This document shows positions 62,659-64,000 of a stretch of DNA of 64,000 nt, in pieces (positions within the stretch are counted from its first letter, which is position 1; each line of letters begins with the position of its first letter). Source of the DNA: Bacillus sp. AFS088145 (GTDB lineage: Bacteria; Bacillota; Bacilli; Bacillales; Bacillaceae_G). Below the pieces are notes generated by a model. The model made no database searches. It was given only the letters and a program-made list of their open reading frames with translations, and was not told where the DNA came from. Where the stretch lies: assembly GCF_002564465.1 (NCBI RefSeq), contig NZ_NUUX01000013.1, positions 504,107-568,106 of the forward strand. The letters run 5' to 3'. The position numbers were made by a program, and so were the translations under genes.

Positions 62659-63876
62659 ATGGAAGTTATCATTGAACGAGTTTGCGGAATGGATGTTCAT
62701 AAGGACAACATTACCGCATGTATTATGACACCTGAAGGAAAGGAGATTCAAACGTTTTCTACGAAGACGATTTTTTTAATTAAACTGATGGATTGGATAA
62801 GGTCACATGGATGTACTCATGTCGCTATGGAAAGTACAGGGGTGTATTGGAAACCTATTGTTAATCTGATTGAAGCTGAAGAATTAGAGTTTTTTGTCGT
62901 CAATGCGCAACATATGAAAGCTGTTCCTGGACAAAAAACGGACGTAAAAGATGCTGAATGGATCGCTCAACTTCTCCGCCATGGCTTATTGACAGCTAGC
63001 TACGTTCCAGATCGAAATCAACGAGAGTTAAGAGAATTGGTTCGATATCGTCGAAGTATTATTGAAGAACGCTCTCGACAACTTAATAGAATACAAAAAG
63101 TACTGGAAGGTGCAAATATAAAACTAGGCTCTGTTGTTTCAGATATTATGGGTGTTTCAGCTAAAGAAATGCTTAACGCCATTGCAGATGGCGAAGAAGA
63201 TCCTACGAAACTAGCAAGTATGGCTCGTCGCTCATTGAAACGCAAAAAGGATGAACTTGAGCTTGCGTTAAGAGGTTATGTTAATCCTCATCAACGTATG
63301 ATGCTGAAAACAATATTAACTCACATTGATTTTCTAACTGATCAAATTGAAAAACTCGATTTGGAAGTAACCCAAAGAGTAAGCTCTTATCAAGAAGACA
63401 TAGAACGACTGGACTCGATACCTGATATCGCTACACGTATGGCTGAACAGATACTAGCCGAAATTGGAACTGATGTAGAGAATCAGTTTGGAAGTGCACC
63501 TCGATTATGTTCCTGGGCAGCAATAGTTCCTGGACATAATGAAAGTGCTGGTAAAAGAAAATCAACTAAATCCAAAAAAGGCAATAAGTATTTGAAATCA
63601 GCCTTAACTGAAGCCGCACATTCAGTTGGTGCATCCAAGAACTACCTTGGTGCTATGTATCGAAGAACAGCTGCACGCAAAGGTAGGAAAAGAGCAGGAA
63701 TAGTAGTAGCCCATGCCATGTTAAGAATCGCCTATTATCTTCTGACTAGAAAAGAAATGTACAGAGATTTAGGAGAAGATTACTATGACAAACAAAAAGA
63801 AGTATCAATAGTTCGTCATTCCGTAAGAAGACTAGAAAAATTAGGGTATTCTGTTTCGATCGAAGAAGTCTCTTAA
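62659..63876 (+). CDS. IS110-family transposase (DEDD recombinase)
   Basis: About 405 residues from the ATG at 62659, eight bases after AGGAAGG (an earlier ATG overlaps that site). The N-terminal RuvC-like DEDD domain has Asp in CGMDVHKDNI, Glu in VAMESTGVYW, and the Asp pair in KTDVKDAEWIAQLL. A central helical region (about 120-260) follows, then the Transposase_20 domain with SIPDIATRMAEQILAEIG and the Ser-containing NESAGKRKSTKSKKGNKYLK. Full length and uninterrupted, so possibly active. It recombines DNA with RNA guidance in characterised relatives. Confidence 0.92.
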   Translation: MEVIIERVCGMDVHKDNITACIMTPEGKEIQTFSTKTIFLIKLMDWIRSHGCTHVAMESTGVYWKPIVNLIEAEELEFFVVNAQHMKAVPGQKTDVKDAEWIAQLLRHGLLTASYVPDRNQRELRELVRYRRSIIEERSRQLNRIQKVLEGANIKLGSVVSDIMGVSAKEMLNAIADGEEDPTKLASMARRSLKRKKDELELALRGYVNPHQRMMLKTILTHIDFLTDQIEKLDLEVTQRVSSYQEDIERLDSIPDIATRMAEQILAEIGTDVENQFGSAPRLCSWAAIVPGHNESAGKRKSTKSKKGNKYLKSALTEAAHSVGASKNYLGAMYRRTAARKGRKRAGIVVAHAMLRIAYYLLTRKEMYRDLGEDYYDKQKEVSIVRHSVRRLEKLGYSVSIEEVS

Positions 63877-64000
63877 TCCATCAACCACTAATATATTTTT
63901 TTACTGTTGGACGCTTTTTAAAAATAAACTAAAGACGTCTTCTTTAGTTATGCACTTTTTTAACTGAATACCGTAAGGTTTTTTCATGGTAGACATCCAT
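63877..64000. other. Right end of the IS element and start of flank
   Basis: Contains aactaaaga (63928-63936) paired with tctttagtt (63942-63950) and, near 63984-63993, tcatggtaga repeated from the left non-coding region. No coding frame. Confidence 0.5.

Larger units (their letters stand above)
62388..63995 (+). mobile_element. IS110-family insertion sequence (boundaries approximate)
   Basis: Consists of an about 260-base non-coding left region, the transposase gene, and an about 115-base right region. IS110 elements lack long terminal inverted repeats, so ends are only estimated from the loss of host-like sequence and from short guide-like matches: cagttagtc at 62402-62410 and 62525-62533, tcatggtaga at 62587-62596 and 63984-63993. 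A hairpin aactaaaga/tctttagtt (63928-63950) lies in the right region. Confidence 0.7.

Overview
This window is chromosomal DNA of a low-GC, spore-forming Bacillaceae. The support for that is A+T-rich coding sequence throughout, AGGAGG-type ribosome binding sites, frequent GTG/TTG starts, an intact spoVR, a cold-shock protein gene, a WxL surface-protein locus with an AtxA/Mga-like regulator, and many hairpin-plus-T-run terminators. Species is not determinable from this stretch. No rRNA, tRNA or CRISPR was seen.

Layout. 1-4.8 kb: a 2-aminoethylphosphonate (2-AEP) operon on the minus strand (ABC ATPase, fused permease, binding lipoprotein, phnW cut by the window edge) with a divergent DeoR-type regulator and clustered repeat half-sites between them. 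4.8-8 kb: an accessory patch with a 21-bp periodic repeat, small genes and two 5'-truncated genes (an aminoglycoside-phosphotransferase-like tail and a phosphatase/beta-strand-repeat tail). 8-15.6 kb: a sigma-54-linked catabolic locus with an SGNH hydrolase, an SSS symporter with its DUF3311 partner, a PAS-AAA-Fis activator, an isocitrate/D-malate-type dehydrogenase, an aldehyde dehydrogenase and a Rieske oxygenase with a Glu at the bridging position, read here as carnitine/quaternary-amine degradation to pyruvate. 15.9-19.7 kb: 2H phosphoesterase, acetyltransferase, a tandem pair of CxxC proteins and an SH3x3-NlpC/P60 cell-wall hydrolase. 19.9-24 kb: a HAD phosphatase-ribD-ribA operon (all steps from GTP to 5-amino-6-ribitylaminouracil and nothing further), an FAD monooxygenase and an HxlR regulator. 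24-28.6 kb: a dockerin-tail remnant, WxL-interacting protein, WxL protein and Mga/AtxA-like regulator. 28.6-33.7 kb: secreted esterase, DUF3892 protein, nuclease lipoprotein and acetoacetyl-CoA synthetase.

34-39.3 kb holds the most unusual unit: a sigma-A-like promoter, a purine (guanine-type) riboswitch aptamer and a very strong terminator, followed by an operon of a dGTPase-like HD protein, a cytochrome P450 lacking the usual acid-alcohol pair, a dienelactone-hydrolase-like protein, an MFS transporter and an unknown protein. 40-44 kb: orphan modA with a divergent HTH/PBP regulator and palindromic operators, a stand-alone LysR-type HTH protein, and a small membrane protein with an SPFH protein. 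44.6-52.5 kb: a second SSS/DUF3311 pair, two M20 hydrolases, a wHTH regulator, an EamA exporter and an AbgA-like hydrolase. Two of its promoters share an 18-bp motif directly after the -10 box. 52.7-55.8 kb: a YknXYZ/MacAB-like export system.

56-60 kb contains spoVR and csp next to degraded copies of both plus a murB tail, indicating an old segmental duplication. 60-62.3 kb: a DinB protein, a compositionally atypical EamA transporter and a zinc-ribbon protein. The window closes with an IS110-family element whose upstream non-coding region carries short matches to both element ends, as expected for a bridge-RNA locus.
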